Shown here: piece by piece, positions 4,689 through 5,655 of the stretch
Layout: every line of letters begins with the position of its first letter
Position numbering within the stretch: the first letter of the stretch is position 1
NCBI GenBank assembly: GCA_964390795.1
Contig: CAYMLQ010000369.1
Coordinates: 1 to 5,655 of the forward strand
Direction of reading: 5' to 3'
DNA: 5,655 nucleotides
From: CAYMLQ01 sp964390795
GTDB lineage: Bacteria; Verrucomicrobiota; Kiritimatiellia; RFP12; UBA1067
Notes under the pieces: model-generated
The model's database searches: none
The model's input: the letters and a program-made list of their open reading frames with translations, nothing else
Told to the model about the DNA's origin: nothing
Made by a program: the position numbers and the translations under genes

Positions 4689-5135
4689 ATGAGACGGTTC
4701 CTTCGCATCTTTGCCATAAGTCTGATTGCAGGATCAGCATCCGCCCTTTCATACTTCACTATCCGACTAGATCGTAAGAGCGATATTCTTCAGTTGTATG
4801 TCAACTCTGATCGCAAGACACCAGCAGAAGTGGGTAAACTCGCTGCCCAGGTAGCGAGGATACCAAGCACACCCGTCCGTATTCAGATCGATGAATCGAC
4901 CAGGGCCGTTGACCTGCTTGATGTCATCCACCTTCTCGCTTCGAACCGCGTGCAGACTGTCTCCATCTTCTGGCTACGGGATCTCAGTGGAGATCACGTT
5001 TGTGGCTCTGACGAAAACTCCGAACTTCTCCTGACGATCGACAAATCCATGCTGCACGGCTGTCTCGAGGGTGAGTACTGGGGGTACCGAACACGCGAGG
5101 CGACCAACCAATTTGTCCAGCCTAAGCACAGGTAG
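4689..5135 (+). CDS. Cassette 2 protein: membrane-anchored, faintly ExbD/TolR-like
   Basis: The 148-aa product begins 16 bp after attC1 and its stop lies 84 bp before attC2, so it is the gene of one cassette. Residues about 4-25 form a basic-led hydrophobic segment (FLRIFAISLIAGSASALSYF), a signal anchor or cleavable signal. Residues 31-98 alternate strands and helices, with TPVRIQIDESTRAVDLLDVI then HLLASNRVQTVSIF. This resembles the periplasmic fold of ExbD/TolR, where a strand with an acidic residue is followed by a helix and a 'gi..v.l' strand. The Asp of the ExbD membrane helix is absent, and no ExbB/TolQ partner is near, so a proton-driven motor role is doubtful. The tail (100-148) has two Cys residues (105 and 125) and no known motif. 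The Shine-Dalgarno is weak (GAGA before TAATATGC). Expression may depend on the upstream Pc-like promoter. Confidence 0.82.
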   Translation: MRRFLRIFAISLIAGSASALSYFTIRLDRKSDILQLYVNSDRKTPAEVGKLAAQVARIPSTPVRIQIDESTRAVDLLDVIHLLASNRVQTVSIFWLRDLSGDHVCGSDENSELLLTIDKSMLHGCLEGEYWGYRTREATNQFVQPKHR

Positions 5136-5219
5136 AAAGGTCGTGTCGGGACTTACGGACAAACCAACTTGTTTTGGGATGAGCGCTTCTGTGGCGGTGA
5201 TAAACAAGAGAAAATGGTG

Positions 5220-5290
5220 GCCCAACACGGCGACGTTCCGAACCCCCATTCGCCTTCGGCTCAGGGGGGCGGAGGTCGCTGACGTTGGGT
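5220..5290 (+). other. attC: Integron attC recombination site 2
   Basis: The left core GCCCAAC (5220-5226) matches RYYYAAC, and the right core GTTGGGT (5284-5290) matches GTTRRRY. The inner boxes CGGCGAC and GTCGCTGAC pair as in attC1, and stem pieces TCCG/CGGA and CCCCC/GGGGG close the hairpin. The centre again contains TTCGCCTTCGGCTCA, identical to attC1, and GTCGCTGACGTTGG is shared on the right. At 71 bp it is the same attC family as site 1. Confidence 0.95.
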
Positions 5291-5309
5291 CAAAGGGGAA
5301 ATAATAGCC

Positions 5310-5609
5310 ATGGATGACATACAGACAAGAAAAGCGCTCGAGTCGATAGCGCATGCTTTCCACACCTCACTAATACAGGCTGGGCTCACTCTCATTGTCG
5401 TTATCATCTGCACCTTGGGATTGATTAAATGCGCAAGCTACTCTCTGATGAATCTCCTCGATGTTGTTCTGATTCTAGGGCTGGGATTCGGTACAAAAAG
5501 AAAGAGCAGAGTTTGTGCAACGTTGCTCTTCGTTTATCAGGTCTGCAATCTCATCCTTTCCTGCACGTCAGGAAGGGGGGTAGCAATCGGAATTGTTGCG
5601 CTTCACTAG
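5310..5609 (+). CDS. Cassette 3 protein: small integral membrane protein
   Basis: The 99-aa product starts 19 bp after attC2 with AGGGGA (5294-5299) at workable distance from ATG 5310. About 18 polar residues precede three likely membrane segments: 20-40 (SLIQAGLTLIVVIICTLGLI), 46-62 and 67-85. The middle carries LLDVVLILGLGFGTKRKSR, a loop with basic residues that should face the cytoplasm. The layout recalls small multi-helix proteins often found in integron cassettes with an FG..KSR-type loop, but this is recollection, not a match I can verify. The end at VALH seems abrupt for a membrane segment, so a truncated C-terminus is possible. No attC is seen in the remaining 46 bp. Function unknown. 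Confidence 0.72.
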   Translation: MDDIQTRKALESIAHAFHTSLIQAGLTLIVVIICTLGLIKCASYSLMNLLDVVLILGLGFGTKRKSRVCATLLFVYQVCNLILSCTSGRGVAIGIVALH

Positions 5610-5655
5610 CATCCCATAGGAGCTGAAAACGGGCACACTGCCCCCTTTCCCCCGT

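Noticed and set aside
5429..5626. Second frame in cassette 3
   Set aside because: Polar, Ser/Cys/Arg-rich translation overlapping the membrane-protein frame that starts properly after attC2.

Overview
The window is a bacterial chromosome segment with two compositional halves. Positions ~780-3690 are GC-rich ("gcg/cgc"-heavy codons) and carry ordinary chromosomal genes. From ~3830 onward the sequence is visibly more AT-balanced and carries the head of an integron. The compositional mix, the fold-back intergenic repeats and a chromosomal integron would fit an environmental bacterium, perhaps of the Planctomycetota-Verrucomicrobiota-Kiritimatiellota-Lentisphaerota group. That taxonomic guess is inference only and weak.

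Left part (1-790). The 3' end of an unrecognised Ala/Gly/Thr-rich gene (3-227) is followed by a gene-poor stretch with five phased GTTACCAAA-type repeats. A minus-strand tRNA unit follows: a sigma70-type promoter (761-789), tRNA-Gly(TCC), tRNA-Leu(CAA) and a Rho-independent terminator right behind the Leu CCA end.

Middle (867-3688). A thiamin pyrophosphokinase gene (thiN-like) is followed by a ~131-bp fold-back repeat (1522-1652). Next come an imperfect dyad with a possible promoter and a translationally coupled ABC exporter pair of the LolD/MacB type: an ATPase (1716-2417) and an FtsX/MacB permease (2414-3688) overlapping by ATGA. No MacA/TolC-like partner is in the window.

Right part (3689-5655). 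A 7-bp tandem repeat and a CTTCGTCG repeat cluster lead into the most interesting region. A 56-codon remnant of an integron integrase (IntI N-terminal domain) lies on the minus strand. It is followed by a candidate Pc promoter and attI junction (GTTGGGA at 4184). A cassette array on the plus strand follows, with two clear attC sites (4606-4672 and 5220-5290) that share an identical 15-nt central segment.

Cassette 1 (~4185-4666) appears non-coding and is built of inverted repeats. Cassette 2 encodes a 148-aa membrane-anchored protein with faint ExbD/TolR resemblance. Cassette 3 encodes a 99-aa small membrane protein, and its attC is not reached before the window ends. The layout (intI divergent from cassettes, attI between) is that of a classical integron whose integrase has been destroyed, so the array here cannot be mobilised by its own adjacent intI.
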